Made by a program: the position numbers and the translations under genes. Positions 16,678 through 25,933 of a stretch of 64,000 nt of DNA are shown here, in pieces. How positions within the stretch are numbered: position 1 is the stretch's first letter; each line of letters opens with the position of its first letter. Location: assembly GCF_900182565.1 (NCBI RefSeq), contig NZ_FXTI01000002.1, positions 124,001 through 188,000 of the forward strand. Direction: 5' to 3'. Source of the stretch: Melghirimyces algeriensis (GTDB lineage Bacteria; Bacillota; Bacilli; Thermoactinomycetales; DSM-45169). The notes beneath the pieces were generated by a model. That model searched no databases and had not been told where the DNA came from. It worked only from the letters and a program-made list of their open reading frames with translations.

Positions 16678-18237
16678 TTACCCATCCTCCCGCTGGTCGT
16701 CAACTGGACGAAATATGCTGGGCCTCTTATTCATAAATGGCCAGGGAATCCGAATCAGAGTATCTTTTACATCCTTGATCCGCAAGGGAGCAAAAGGTGC
16801 CATATAGGGAACACCGAACGAACGAAGCTTGATCATGTGCAACAGCAATAACAACAAGGCGATCACCAATCCGTAAAGGCCCAGAATGGAAGCGACGATC
16901 ATCATGGGAAAGCGAAGCAAACGGATGGAAATCGCTGCACTGTAGTTGGGATTGGCATAGGAGCTGATGGTTGTCAGCCCCACTACAATGACCATCAGAG
17001 GAGAAACGACCCCTGCAGTTACCGCCGCCTCTCCAATGACCAGAGCTCCCACAATCCCAATCGTGGGACCGATGGGGCCCGGCAATCGAATACTCGCTTC
17101 CCGCAGAATTTCCACACTCATCTCCATCATCAGAGCTTCCACAATGGAGGGAAAGGGAACGGTCGACCGACCCGCTGCCAGTGCAATGGCCAACTTGGAA
17201 GGGATCATCTCCGGATGAAAGGAGATAAAGGCAATATATAACGCCGGTAACAACAAGGCGATAAAAAAAGCCACCAATCGAAGCAATCGCAAAAAGGTGG
17301 CGATCATATAGCGTTCATAATAATCTTCCGGGCTGGAATAAAACTGGGTAAATACCGCTGGAGCGATGAGAACGTGGGGGGTTCCATCTACAAGAATCCC
17401 CACTTTTCCTTCCAACAGATGGGCCACCACAGCATCCGGTCGCTCGGTGTTTTGCAACACCGGAAAGGGTGAAAGCGTTGCATCCCCAATCATCTCTTCA
17501 ATATATCCACTCTCCAGAACGGAGTCGATGCGAATCTCCTGAATGCGTTTTTCAATCTCTTTGACCAACGTATCATCCACGATACCCTGGATAAACATCA
17601 TCGTAAGGTTGGTTTTTGTCCGTTCTCCCACCTTGAAATCTTTCAGGCGCAAATCGGGATCCTTCAACCGCCGCCGGATCATTCCCGTATTTACCCGAAG
17701 CGTTTCCGTCAACCCTTCCCGCGGTCCCCGAACCACCGCCTCGGCTCGCGGGTCCTCCACTCCACGCTTTTCCCATCCTTTTGCTCCGATAATCAATCCT
17801 TCACTGTAGCCGTCTACAAACAGAATGGCATCCCCTGATAACAGGGAATCAACCGTTTCCTTTAATTGCGATGACTTTTTTTTCTCTTCTGCTGCAACCA
17901 AACTCTCATTGACCATCATCCATAAGTCCGTCTTCGTTTGAAGTTGCTCTCCCCGTGTCATCAGAGGGGCTAAGACAAACTGATCCAGGTTCCGTTTATC
18001 CACCAGGCCATCCACACACATTAATACAGCTCGCCGATCAGGTATGTACTGGATCGTAAACCATCGCGTGATCAAGTCAGAGCTATCTCCAAGCACTTTC
18101 CCTATAAACTCCACATTTCTTTCAATTTCCATGTGGACAGGCTGATCTCCCACCCGCTTGTCCAATTGTTCCTTGGATCGCTGATCCCACATTTTTTTCT
18201 TTTTTCGGCTTCTTCGGCGTTGCCAACCTGTTCTCAT
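16678..18237 (-). CDS. Spore germination receptor subunit A (GerAA/GerKA family)
   Basis: 519 residues, ATG at 18237 with GGTGAT upstream. A basic N-terminal tail (RRRSRKKKK) precedes the soluble N-terminal domains (about 30-290), with DLITRWF, VLMCVDGLVDK and GDAILFVDGYSEGLIIGAKG. LLEGKVGILVDGTPHVLIAP leads into the membrane half (about 300-480) with four or more helices and the conserved PFPSIVEALMMEMSVEILREA. GerA subunits form the oligomeric ion channel opened by germinants. First gene of the operon; the intergenic space upstream contains only the terminator of the GAF gene, so the operon promoter must lie in the 70 bp before the ATG, but it could not be fixed. Confidence 0.94.
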   Translation of the reverse strand: MRTGWQRRRSRKKKKMWDQRSKEQLDKRVGDQPVHMEIERNVEFIGKVLGDSSDLITRWFTIQYIPDRRAVLMCVDGLVDKRNLDQFVLAPLMTRGEQLQTKTDLWMMVNESLVAAEEKKKSSQLKETVDSLLSGDAILFVDGYSEGLIIGAKGWEKRGVEDPRAEAVVRGPREGLTETLRVNTGMIRRRLKDPDLRLKDFKVGERTKTNLTMMFIQGIVDDTLVKEIEKRIQEIRIDSVLESGYIEEMIGDATLSPFPVLQNTERPDAVVAHLLEGKVGILVDGTPHVLIAPAVFTQFYSSPEDYYERYMIATFLRLLRLVAFFIALLLPALYIAFISFHPEMIPSKLAIALAAGRSTVPFPSIVEALMMEMSVEILREASIRLPGPIGPTIGIVGALVIGEAAVTAGVVSPLMVIVVGLTTISSYANPNYSAAISIRLLRFPMMIVASILGLYGLVIALLLLLLHMIKLRSFGVPYMAPFAPLRIKDVKDTLIRIPWPFMNKRPSIFRPVDDQREDG

Positions 18238-18307
18238 TTCATCACCACATGTATTAACGTTTTCATTTCATCCGGATTTTATAACGCATTTTGACAAATT
18301 ATGGACG

Positions 18308-18338
18308 AAAAAAAGGACCGGAGGATTCTCCGATCCTT
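18308..18338 (-). terminator. Terminator after the GAF-domain gene
   Basis: Minus strand GGATCGGAG and CTCCGGTCC pair with one mismatch around a short loop (AAT/C), followed by seven T. It separates the GAF gene from the ger operon. Confidence 0.7.
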
Positions 18339-18349
18339 ACATGGAAATG

Positions 18350-19117
18350 TTATGACATCACTCGCTCAGTTTCCTTCTGTTTGGACAGCTCCTTATGTAA
18401 CAAAGGTGCGAGAATGCTGGCATATGCCATCAAATAAGCCTGTTCATCTTCAGAGTAAGACTTCTCCTCATCTCCGGTTACACTGAGCACACCCAGGATC
18501 TGGTCACCCACCCGAATCGGGACACAAATCAGGGAATGATATTTGGACTGGGCTTTCGGATGTTCTTTAAAGTGACTTCCCGGAGTATGAATGGCCCCCG
18601 AAGAAAAGATTTCACCCGTTCGATACGTGTGTCCTGCTGCGGAATCCGCGATGGAGAGTTGCAGTTTCCTCATGCCATCCGGACTGTGAGCAGCCGCTTC
18701 ATGCACTTTCAGCATCCCTTCGTCACCCTTGACAAATATACATACTTTGGGGTTGTTTCCCTTTTTTCCGGACATCGTTGCCAGCACGGCTGAAAGAAAA
18801 TAATTGTAAATTTTACGTCGGTTGTCTTCAAAACCTTCGCAAGGTTGGAAAAGCAACCTGGAGACTTCCCCTGCCAACGTATGGATGGATTGAATCACGT
18901 AGGACTTTTGTTTGCTGTCTTCTCCGACCTCTTCCATCTGTTTTTCCAGTTCTGTCAGTTTGGCATCCGACTGAAGATTGAGACCCAACAGTGAAACGCT
19001 GTCTCCATTTTTTACCCGCCACAGCAAAATAGCCGCCAGAACCACTCCAAAGCCAACCAGGGTATAGGCAAGCCACGGTTCCGCATCAATCACTTTAAAA
19101 ATAAATTCAATATCCAT
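18350..19117 (-). CDS. Membrane-anchored GAF-domain protein
   Basis: 255 residues. ATG at 19117 is preferred because GATGGTGAT lies 6 bases before it; a TTG 17 codons upstream has no ribosome binding site. One membrane helix at about 16-34 (AYTLVGFGVVLAAILLW), a coiled-coil-like stretch around 50-85 (LTELEKQMEEVGEDSKQK), then a GAF domain (about 95-235) with SADSAAGHTYRTGE-type core, YHSLICVPIRVGDQILGVLSV and the C-terminal helix. No output domain (kinase, GGDEF or HTH) follows, so it may signal by dimerisation or ligand sensing alone. It lies between rsmB and the ger operon. Function unknown. Confidence 0.8.
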   Translation of the reverse strand: MDIEFIFKVIDAEPWLAYTLVGFGVVLAAILLWRVKNGDSVSLLGLNLQSDAKLTELEKQMEEVGEDSKQKSYVIQSIHTLAGEVSRLLFQPCEGFEDNRRKIYNYFLSAVLATMSGKKGNNPKVCIFVKGDEGMLKVHEAAAHSPDGMRKLQLSIADSAAGHTYRTGEIFSSGAIHTPGSHFKEHPKAQSKYHSLICVPIRVGDQILGVLSVTGDEEKSYSEDEQAYLMAYASILAPLLHKELSKQKETERVMS

Positions 19118-19180
19118 TGATGAATCACCATCTTCAAAGATATCTTTTTTGCTTTCATCAGACGCCAAATGGGTCGTCGA

Positions 19181-19198
19181 CCGGAAAGAACTTTCCGG
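19181..19198. repeat. Palindrome upstream of the GAF gene
   Basis: CCGGAAAG-AA-CTTTCCGG, a perfect 8-bp inverted repeat with 2-bp centre, 64 bp upstream of the GAF ATG and 19 bp after the rsmB stop. No T-run follows on the minus strand, so it is more like an operator or mRNA-stabilising hairpin than a terminator. Confidence 0.4.
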
Positions 19199-19216
19199 CC
19201 GATCGATCCGGCACGC

Positions 19217-20584
19217 TCATGGCTTCGCCTTTATCAGTCTCGCGATAAAAAAACCGTCTGTTTCAAAATGATGGGGAAGAATCTGAATCCATCCTTCACC
19301 CAAGAGTGCCTTATTCCGAACGGATTCGGGAATTTGTTTCTGAATGGATACATCAAGCTGAAACTCAGGATGTCTGTTCAGAAAATCCATTACCTGTTCC
19401 TTATTTTCTCTGGGTTCCAGTGTACAGGTACTGTAAACCAGTACACCTTCCGGCTTGACCAGCTCTGCTGCGCTATCCAGCAACTGTTTTTGCAGGGCAA
19501 CGAGTTCTTCGATTTCTCCGGAAGCTTTGGCCCATTTAATATCCGGTTTCCGACGAATCACTCCGAGTCCGGAACAGGGGGCATCTAACAAAACCCGATC
19601 ATAAGGCTCCTCTTCAATGCCGGGAAGCTCTCTTAAATCTGCTTGACGGGGCACCACGATAGAAATCCCCAAGCGTTGACTCTGTTCTTTGATCAACTTC
19701 ACCTTATGGGGATGAATATCACAGGATAGGAGGGTCCCTTCATTTCCCATCCGCTCCGCCAAATGACCGGTCTTCCCGCCAGGGGCAGCACATCCATCCA
19801 GAACGCGTTCTCCCGGCTGAGGATCTACAATGTGGGCAACCAACATGGAACTTTCATCCTGTACCGTATACCAGCCCTCTTGATACAATCTTTCCAGGGC
19901 CGGGTTTCCCCCGCCTGATAAGACCAAACCCTGGGGAGAAAGGGGAGACGATTGGGTTTGAATGTGAGGGAACGCTTCCTGGATCAGACGGACAACCGTT
20001 TCTCGATCTCCCTTGAGCGGATTCACACGAACGGCCACCCGTGGAGGACGATTGTTGGCTTCCAGAATCGCTTTGGCCACCTTTGGCTGGTAGACCTCAA
20101 TCAACCGTTGAACCATCCATTCCGGGTGGGAGAAAAAAAGAGCCCATTGATCCGGAGCCTCCAAGGAACCCGTGAAGCGCCATTGTCGGGACTTTCTCTG
20201 ATAGGAGCGAAGCACACCGTTGACCAGTCCGGAAATCCCTTTATGCCCTCTCTCTTTAGCCATTCGGACACTTTCATGAACGGCTGCGCGCCCTGGAATG
20301 CGGTCCAAATAATGCAGTTGATAGACTCCCATCCGCAAAAGGTGTCGCACCCAAGGTTCAAGAGAAGAGATACCGTTTTTCACCAATCTGTTTAAGATCC
20401 AATCCAATGTATTTTTTCTTTGAATGGTTCCATAGACTAACTCGGTCGTTAATCCCCGATCCCGTAGAGGAAGCCCGCTCTTCTTTAGAAAGTCGTTTAA
20501 CATCAGGTTGCTGTATGCCCCTCTTTCCTCCACGGCAATCAAAACATCCAGTGCAACATCCCGTGCTGTTGTTTGCATGGCCAT
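19217..20584 (-). CDS. rsmB: 16S rRNA (cytosine967-C5)-methyltransferase RsmB
   Basis: 455 residues; ATG at 20584 overlaps the fmt stop (ATGA), with GGGGGA six bases upstream. N-terminal NusB-like RNA-binding domain (1-140), then the SAM-dependent methyltransferase: LDGCAAPGGKTGHLAERM (SAM site), LLSCDIHPHKV, DAPCSGLGVIRRKPDIKW and the catalytic-cysteine motif VYSTCTLEPREN. It makes m5C967 in 16S rRNA. Last gene of the yicC-to-rsmB run, as in Bacillus. Confidence 0.96.
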   Translation of the reverse strand: MAMQTTARDVALDVLIAVEERGAYSNLMLNDFLKKSGLPLRDRGLTTELVYGTIQRKNTLDWILNRLVKNGISSLEPWVRHLLRMGVYQLHYLDRIPGRAAVHESVRMAKERGHKGISGLVNGVLRSYQRKSRQWRFTGSLEAPDQWALFFSHPEWMVQRLIEVYQPKVAKAILEANNRPPRVAVRVNPLKGDRETVVRLIQEAFPHIQTQSSPLSPQGLVLSGGGNPALERLYQEGWYTVQDESSMLVAHIVDPQPGERVLDGCAAPGGKTGHLAERMGNEGTLLSCDIHPHKVKLIKEQSQRLGISIVVPRQADLRELPGIEEEPYDRVLLDAPCSGLGVIRRKPDIKWAKASGEIEELVALQKQLLDSAAELVKPEGVLVYSTCTLEPRENKEQVMDFLNRHPEFQLDVSIQKQIPESVRNKALLGEGWIQILPHHFETDGFFIARLIKAKP

Positions 20585-21531
20585 CAGGATTCCCCCAATA
20601 CGTCACCGGGCTTCAACTTTCTTCCCCGTACAAACTGCTCCGCAGTCATTCGCTTTTTTCCAGCCGGCTGCAACTCCAGAATCTGAAGCCCCCCATCGCT
20701 GGTTGCCACAACGACTCCATCATCCTCTACCCGCACTACCGTGCCGGGTTTGGCAGGCTTACCCAAAGGAACTGGCCTTGCCTTCCATACCTTTAACGGC
20801 TTTCCGTTCCAAAGCGTATAGGCCACGGGCCAAGGAGAAAGCCCCCGGACCTGATGGAACAGCTCCCAAGAGGTTCGGTTCCAATCCAACTGTTCATCCT
20901 CCCGTTTAATATTGGGAGCATACGTGGCTTGTTCATGATCCTGAGGAATGGCCTTCACATCGCCTTGTATCAGTTTGGTCACCGTTTCTGACAACAAGTC
21001 GGCACCCAGCTTGGCCAGTTTGTCATGCAACGTGCCCACATGATCCTCTTCATCAATGGGAATGGATTTCCAGGCCAGCATATCCCCGGCATCTAACGCC
21101 TCCACCATATACATAATGGTGACTCCGGTTTCCTTTTCCCCTTGAATCAAGGCGTGATGGATGGGTGCCCCGCCCCGATATTTGGGAAGCAAAGAGGCAT
21201 GGACATTGATACAGCCGAAACGGGGGGCATCCAGTATCTCACGGGGAAGAATCTGACCATAGGCGGCCGTAACAATCAGGTCCGGCTCCATTTCCAACAC
21301 ACGCTGGACATTCTCCGGGTCCTTCAGTCTCTGTGGCTGAAAGACAGGAAGCTCCATTTCCTGGGCAGCCACTTTCACCGGTGGAGGGGTCAGAATGCGT
21401 TTTCTTCCCTGGGGCTTGTCCGGTTGCGAAACAACGGAAACCACGTGATAGCCCTCATCAACCAATCTTCTTAAAGAGGGCACCGCAAAATCCGGGGTGC
21501 CCATAAAAACAATGCGTATCTGAGATTCCAA
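20584..21531 (-). CDS. fmt: Methionyl-tRNA formyltransferase
   Basis: 315 residues if started at the TTG 21531, which gives LESQIRIVFMGTPDFAVPSL and has AGAGGG 11 bases upstream. A GTG at 21543, overlapping the def stop, is the alternative. The catalytic motif INVHASLLPKYRGGAPIHHAL and SIPIDEEDHVGTLHDKLA are present, followed by the C-terminal OB-like domain ending in LKPGDVL. It formylates initiator Met-tRNA. Adjacent to def, the deformylase that removes the same group from the finished protein. The start codon is uncertain; function is secure. Confidence 0.95.
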   Translation of the reverse strand: MESQIRIVFMGTPDFAVPSLRRLVDEGYHVVSVVSQPDKPQGRKRILTPPPVKVAAQEMELPVFQPQRLKDPENVQRVLEMEPDLIVTAAYGQILPREILDAPRFGCINVHASLLPKYRGGAPIHHALIQGEKETGVTIMYMVEALDAGDMLAWKSIPIDEEDHVGTLHDKLAKLGADLLSETVTKLIQGDVKAIPQDHEQATYAPNIKREDEQLDWNRTSWELFHQVRGLSPWPVAYTLWNGKPLKVWKARPVPLGKPAKPGTVVRVEDDGVVVATSDGGLQILELQPAGKKRMTAEQFVRGRKLKPGDVLGES

Positions 21532-21535
21532 TGAT

Positions 21536-22009
21536 TTATTCACCCTCTCTCGGCACTTCATATACCCGATCTGCAATGTCGGTAAAGAGAACACCATTTA
21601 AGTGATCCACTTCATGTTGCAGAATCCGTGCCAGGTATCCTTCCGCTTCCATTTCAAACGTCTCTCCGTACCGATCCTGAGCTTTCATCCTGACTTTTTC
21701 CGCACGGCGAACATCGCCGAGCAACCCCGGAATACTGAGACATCCTTCCGGTGGTGGAGAAAGCTGTTCCCCTTCTTTCTGCACCAATTCAGGATTGACT
21801 GCTTCAATCAAGCCATTTCCATCATCCACCACGATCACCCGTTTGGAGATCCCCACTTGTGGTGCCGCCAGCCCCACCCCTGGAGCATCATACATCGTCT
21901 CTGCCATATCGTCTAACAACTTGTGAAGTCGATCATTAAACTTGGTAACAGACTTCGCCTTCTCTTTTAAAATAGGATCAGGAACCAATATAATTTTACG
22001 AATAGCCAA
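21536..22009 (-). CDS. def: Peptide deformylase
   Basis: 157 residues from a TTG at 22009, giving MAIRKIILVPDPILKEKA. AAGGAG is nine bases upstream, whereas the upstream ATG codons have none and overlap priA. All three deformylase motifs are intact: GVGLAAPQVG, PEGCLSIPG and QHEVDHLNGVLF (metal ligands Cys and two His). It removes the N-formyl group from nascent proteins. Overlaps or abuts fmt; 16 bp after the priA stop. Confidence 0.96.
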   Translation of the reverse strand: MAIRKIILVPDPILKEKAKSVTKFNDRLHKLLDDMAETMYDAPGVGLAAPQVGISKRVIVVDDGNGLIEAVNPELVQKEGEQLSPPPEGCLSIPGLLGDVRRAEKVRMKAQDRYGETFEMEAEGYLARILQHEVDHLNGVLFTDIADRVYEVPREGE

Positions 22010-22025
22010 GAGGCTCAACTCCTTT

Positions 22026-24482
22026 TTATCCATCCCCATCAATGGGTAATGTAACTCCTTCCCTGTCCATCCCAATCCGAAGATCCGGGTCCTTGAAGCT
22101 CGTTTTTAACTGGCGCAAAGCATCGATGAGAATGGTTGGTTCATCCATGTGATGATCATATTTAATCATGATTTGGATACGATAGCGATCTTTGATTCTT
22201 GGAACAGGAGCCGGAACGGGTCCTAAAAGCTCCCCTCCCTTTGGAAGCCGGGAGGACAGCATTTTTGCCGATCGCGTACCAGCCTGCATCAGAGCCACCC
22301 GGTCCGGATGACTGAAAAGAAGGGTAAACAGACGGTAAAACGGCGGGTAGCGCTGTTGCTTTCGAAGTTTGCACTCCTGCTGGTAAAAAGCATCAGCGTT
22401 AAAGTTGGATGCCATTTCGATACTATAATGGCTGGGTGTATAGGATTGGATCACCACCCGTCCCGGCTTTTGATGTCGGCCTGCGCGGCCGCCAACCTGG
22501 GTCAATAACTGAAACGTCCGTTCCGCCGCCCGGAAATCAGGAAGGTTTAGCATAGTATCGGCGGCAATCACTCCCACCAAGGTCACCTTTGGAAAATCCA
22601 GACCCTTTGCGATCATCTGGGTACCCAGCAATACATCCGCTTTTCCTTCACCAAAAGCTGTAAGAAGGCGCTCGTGGGCACCTTTGCGGCGGGTGGTATC
22701 CACATCCATCCGAATCACCCGCAAACCCGGCATCAGTCGGGCAAGTTCCTCCTCTACCCGCTGGGTACCCGTGCCGAAATAACGAATGTATTTGCTGGAG
22801 CAGGATGGACATTGGGTCGGGACTCCGCATGCATATCCACAATAATGACAACGCAGGGTTTGGTTGACCCGATGATAGGTCAGTGCAATGTCGCAGTGGG
22901 GACATTGTATGGATTCCCCGCATTCCCGGCAGAGAACAAATGTGGAGAATCCCCTGCGATTCAGAAACAAGACAGCCTGTTCACCCTGATCCACGCAGTT
23001 TTCCAAGGCCTTTTTCAAGGGCTGACTAAAAATGGACCGATTTCCGGAGCGAAGTTCATTCCGCATATCAACCACATCTACCTGGGGAAAAGGGCGCCCC
23101 TGTACGCGTTCTGTCAATTTTGCCCACCGATAGCGACCCAATTGTGCCGAATAATAGCTTTCCAAAGCAGGAGTGGCCGTTCCCATCACCAACACGGCAT
23201 CATGTTCGACGCATCGCCACCGTGCTACCTCCCGTGCATGGTATCGGGGTTGCTCTTCCTGTTTATAGGAGCTTTCATGTTCTTCATCAATAATGACCAG
23301 TCCGAGATGGGGAAAGGGAGCAAAAATCGCTGAACGGGCACCGATCGCCACCTCCACTTCTCCAGACCGGATTTTACGCCATTCATCATACCGTTCTCCA
23401 TCGGAAAGCGCACTGTGCAAAACGGCCACTTTTTCACCAAAACGCCCTTTGAAACGTTTGACCATCTGAGGCGTCAACGAGATTTCCGGTACAAGGACAA
23501 TCGCTTGACGACCTGTGTTCAAAACCTCAGTAATAGCTTGCAGATAGATTTCCGTTTTTCCACTCCCTGTTACGCCATGAAGAAGAATGGTTTCATGGCG
23601 ATATTCCCGAAGGGGGCCCAGAATCGTTTGAAAAGCCTTTTCCTGTTCTGAGGTTAGTGGCAAAGGTACTGTTTTTTCGAAGGAATGCCCCGCAAATGGG
23701 TCCCGATATTCCTCTCTCTCCTCTCGATAAAGCAATCCCTTTTCCACCAATCGATCCACTGTGGGCTTTGAGATCCCCAACTGGCTCAATAGCTCCGGCT
23801 GAGACACTTCTTTTCCTGTTTTTGCAAAAAAGAGAAGCGCTTCCTTTTGTCGAGCAGCACTCTTGGGGAGCGTTTTTGCAGATTGACGTAATGCATCCAC
23901 AGATCGATTGGGACCAATCCAGATTCGCCGCTTGCGGGTTGTCCGATCTTTTACGCGTTCTTCCATAACCAACAGCCCCTCATCCACCATTTCCCGAATG
24001 AGAGACCGATCCACCCCTTTCAGGGAAAGGGCACGGTTCAGCGTAACTTCCCTGTTTTTTTGCAGCAACCGGACCAGTTCTTCCTCTGCTTCTACAAACA
24101 GTTTTTTCATTGCAAAATCAGGGTGAAGACGAAGAATCCGTTGATACTTTCCCTTTAGAACCGCCGGCACCATCGCGTGGAGTACTGTAATCAGAGGGCA
24201 CAGATAAGCTTGTGACATCCAGCGAGCCAGTTTGACCAACTCTGGTGTGAGAGGAGGAGCGATATCCATCACATCAAGAATCGGTTTCAGGCGACGGGTC
24301 GCCGGTTTTTCCGGAAACCCGACTACATATCCCATGATCTTCCTTGGACCAAACGGAACTTTTACCCGGCATCCGATCTCAATCTCAGGAGAAAGCTCTT
24401 TTGGAACCAGATAATCAAATGCTTTGTCCGTCCCTTCTGTAGCCACGTCCACGATGATTGACGCGACATGATCATTACCCAT
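22026..24482 (-). CDS. priA: Primosomal replication protein PriA (ATP-dependent helicase)
   Basis: 818 residues; ATG at 24482 overlaps the end of coaBC by 8 bp, GGAGAG upstream. N-terminal DNA-binding region and winged helix (1-260), then helicase lobes with Walker A LLHGVTGSGKTEIYL, Walker B VIIDEEHESSYKQ, GTATPALES, and the zinc-binding region CRECGESIQCPHCDI plus CHYCGYACGVPTQCPSC (eight cysteines). MIAKGLDFPKVTLVG and QVGGRAGR finish the helicase core. PriA reloads the replication fork after arrest. Length is normal for Bacillales. Confidence 0.97.
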   Translation of the reverse strand: MGNDHVASIIVDVATEGTDKAFDYLVPKELSPEIEIGCRVKVPFGPRKIMGYVVGFPEKPATRRLKPILDVMDIAPPLTPELVKLARWMSQAYLCPLITVLHAMVPAVLKGKYQRILRLHPDFAMKKLFVEAEEELVRLLQKNREVTLNRALSLKGVDRSLIREMVDEGLLVMEERVKDRTTRKRRIWIGPNRSVDALRQSAKTLPKSAARQKEALLFFAKTGKEVSQPELLSQLGISKPTVDRLVEKGLLYREEREEYRDPFAGHSFEKTVPLPLTSEQEKAFQTILGPLREYRHETILLHGVTGSGKTEIYLQAITEVLNTGRQAIVLVPEISLTPQMVKRFKGRFGEKVAVLHSALSDGERYDEWRKIRSGEVEVAIGARSAIFAPFPHLGLVIIDEEHESSYKQEEQPRYHAREVARWRCVEHDAVLVMGTATPALESYYSAQLGRYRWAKLTERVQGRPFPQVDVVDMRNELRSGNRSIFSQPLKKALENCVDQGEQAVLFLNRRGFSTFVLCRECGESIQCPHCDIALTYHRVNQTLRCHYCGYACGVPTQCPSCSSKYIRYFGTGTQRVEEELARLMPGLRVIRMDVDTTRRKGAHERLLTAFGEGKADVLLGTQMIAKGLDFPKVTLVGVIAADTMLNLPDFRAAERTFQLLTQVGGRAGRHQKPGRVVIQSYTPSHYSIEMASNFNADAFYQQECKLRKQQRYPPFYRLFTLLFSHPDRVALMQAGTRSAKMLSSRLPKGGELLGPVPAPVPRIKDRYRIQIMIKYDHHMDEPTILIDALRQLKTSFKDPDLRIGMDREGVTLPIDGDG

Positions 24483-25671
24483 TGAACCGCTCTCCGATCA
24501 GCCCAACCAATTGTTTAGCGACCTCTCTTTTGCTCATTTTGGGAAGTTGTAACACTTCCCCATCCGCATCATAGATGGTAACAATATTGGTATCCCCTTC
24601 AAACCCGGCCCCCTGAAGCGAAACATCATTGGCCACAATCAAATCCAGACCTTTTCGGTGCAACTTGCTTTGTGCATTTTCCGAGAGTTGGTCCGTCTCA
24701 GCTGCAAAACCGACCAAGAAATGTCCATTTTTCCGTTTCCCCACTTCCACAGCAATATCCGTGGTTTTTTTCAACTCCAGGGAAAGGCGATCTCCCTTTT
24801 TTTTAATCTTTTGATCGGAGACATCAACCGGGGTGTAATCAGCCACTGCCGCTGTTTGAATAATCACATGAGCGGTATCCATTTCCTGCATCACAGCGTG
24901 AAACATCTCTTCCGCTGTGTTGACGTTTACGACTCTGACACCGGGCGGTTTCTCCCGATTCACAGGGCCACTGACCAAGACGGTTTCCGCACCCGCTTGA
25001 GACATTGCTTCCGCAATGGCATAACCCATCTTTCCTGTGGAACGGTTGCTGAGATATCGGATGGGGTCCAGAAATTCCCTGGTTGGACCAGCGGTAACCA
25101 ATACCCGTTTTCCGCTGAAATCCGGGAGTGATTCCCCCAACATCTCCTCGACAGCAACCAGGATTTGTTCCGGTTCCTCCATCCGGCCTTTTCCTATATA
25201 TCCACAAGCCAATTGACCGGATGCAGGCTCAATAAAACGGTAGCCCCATTCCGTCAGTTGCCGGATATTGTTTTGGACAGCCGGATGATTCAACATATTG
25301 ACATTCATCGCCGGAGCGATCAATACAGGAGCCTTTGTTGCCAGCAACGTGGTACTCAGCATATCATCAGCCAGCCCATGAGCCAGTTTTCCCAAAAAAT
25401 TGGCTGTGGCCGGGGCAATGACAAACAAGTCCGCATGGTCAGCCAAATCGATGTGAGATACTACGGAGGGATCTTTTTCTTCAAATGTATCCACCATAAC
25501 CGGATTGCGAGACAGGGTTTGGAATGTTAACGGTGTGACAAAACGCGTGGCTGATTCAGTCATGATCACACGAACGTCCGCACCCCGCTGCGTCAATTGA
25601 CTGACCAACCCTGCCACCTTAAAAACAGCAATCCCCCCTGTCACCCCTACAACAATTCGTTTTCCCTTCAA
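24475..25671 (-). CDS. coaBC: Bifunctional phosphopantothenoylcysteine decarboxylase / phosphopantothenate-cysteine ligase
   Basis: 398 residues from a TTG at 25671, with AAGGAGG nine bases upstream. The CoaC flavoprotein half (1-180) begins LKGKRIVVGVTGGIAVFK and has PAMNVNML and the ACGYIGKGRM flap with its active-site cysteine. The CoaB half (190-398) starts with VLVTAGPTREFLDPIRYLSNRSTGKMG and includes KIKKKGDRLSLELKKTTDI and FAAETD. Two consecutive steps of coenzyme A synthesis. Between it and rpoZ sits a 15-bp perfect hairpin that looks like a terminator. Confidence 0.96.
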   Translation of the reverse strand: MKGKRIVVGVTGGIAVFKVAGLVSQLTQRGADVRVIMTESATRFVTPLTFQTLSRNPVMVDTFEEKDPSVVSHIDLADHADLFVIAPATANFLGKLAHGLADDMLSTTLLATKAPVLIAPAMNVNMLNHPAVQNNIRQLTEWGYRFIEPASGQLACGYIGKGRMEEPEQILVAVEEMLGESLPDFSGKRVLVTAGPTREFLDPIRYLSNRSTGKMGYAIAEAMSQAGAETVLVSGPVNREKPPGVRVVNVNTAEEMFHAVMQEMDTAHVIIQTAAVADYTPVDVSDQKIKKKGDRLSLELKKTTDIAVEVGKRKNGHFLVGFAAETDQLSENAQSKLHRKGLDLIVANDVSLQGAGFEGDTNIVTIYDADGEVLQLPKMSKREVAKQLVGLIGERFNG

Positions 25672-25690
25672 GGTTCGTCTCCTCCTTGAC

Positions 25691-25724
25691 AAAAAATAAC
25701 AACCTGGGCAGGTTGTTATTTTTT
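25691..25724. terminator. Perfect hairpin overlapping the rpoZ stop, directly upstream of coaBC
   Basis: AAAAAATAACAACCT pairs perfectly (15 bp) with AGGTTGTTATTTTTT around GGGC. The stem contains the rpoZ TAA stop, and its 3' T-run ends 6 bp before the AAGGAGG of coaBC. By structure it is a rho-independent terminator, yet it lies within a conserved operon. Confidence 0.8.
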
Positions 25725-25931
25725 ATCCCCGCCAGCTCTGGCTTCCATAGGCGGTAACAATTGTTCTTCTGCAATCTCCTCCAGAGCAATGCCCACATAT
25801 TTGTTGGAGCGGGGCTCCAAAGTGGGTTCCGCTCCGTCCAGCAGTTGACGGGCCCGTTTTGCAGCCAAAATCACCAGTGTATATTTACTGTCCGCCTTCG
25901 ACATCAAGGTGTCAATCGATGGATAAAGCAT
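25716..25931 (-). CDS. rpoZ: DNA-directed RNA polymerase omega subunit
   Basis: 71 residues. ATG at 25931 (MLYPSIDTLMSKADSKYTLV) has GGAGGG nine bases upstream; longer in-frame extensions overlap gmk. Core omega features: YTLVILAAKRARQL and KYVGIALEEIAEEQL, aligning with Bacillus RpoZ. It helps assemble RNA polymerase around beta-prime. Two bases after gmk. Its stop codon lies inside the hairpin 25691-25724. Confidence 0.94.
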   Translation of the reverse strand: MLYPSIDTLMSKADSKYTLVILAAKRARQLLDGAEPTLEPRSNKYVGIALEEIAEEQLLPPMEARAGGDKK

Positions 25932-25933
25932 CG

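Noticed and set aside
22674..23333. 219-codon plus-strand frame within priA
   Set aside because: Antisense to the zinc and helicase motifs of PriA; no start signal.
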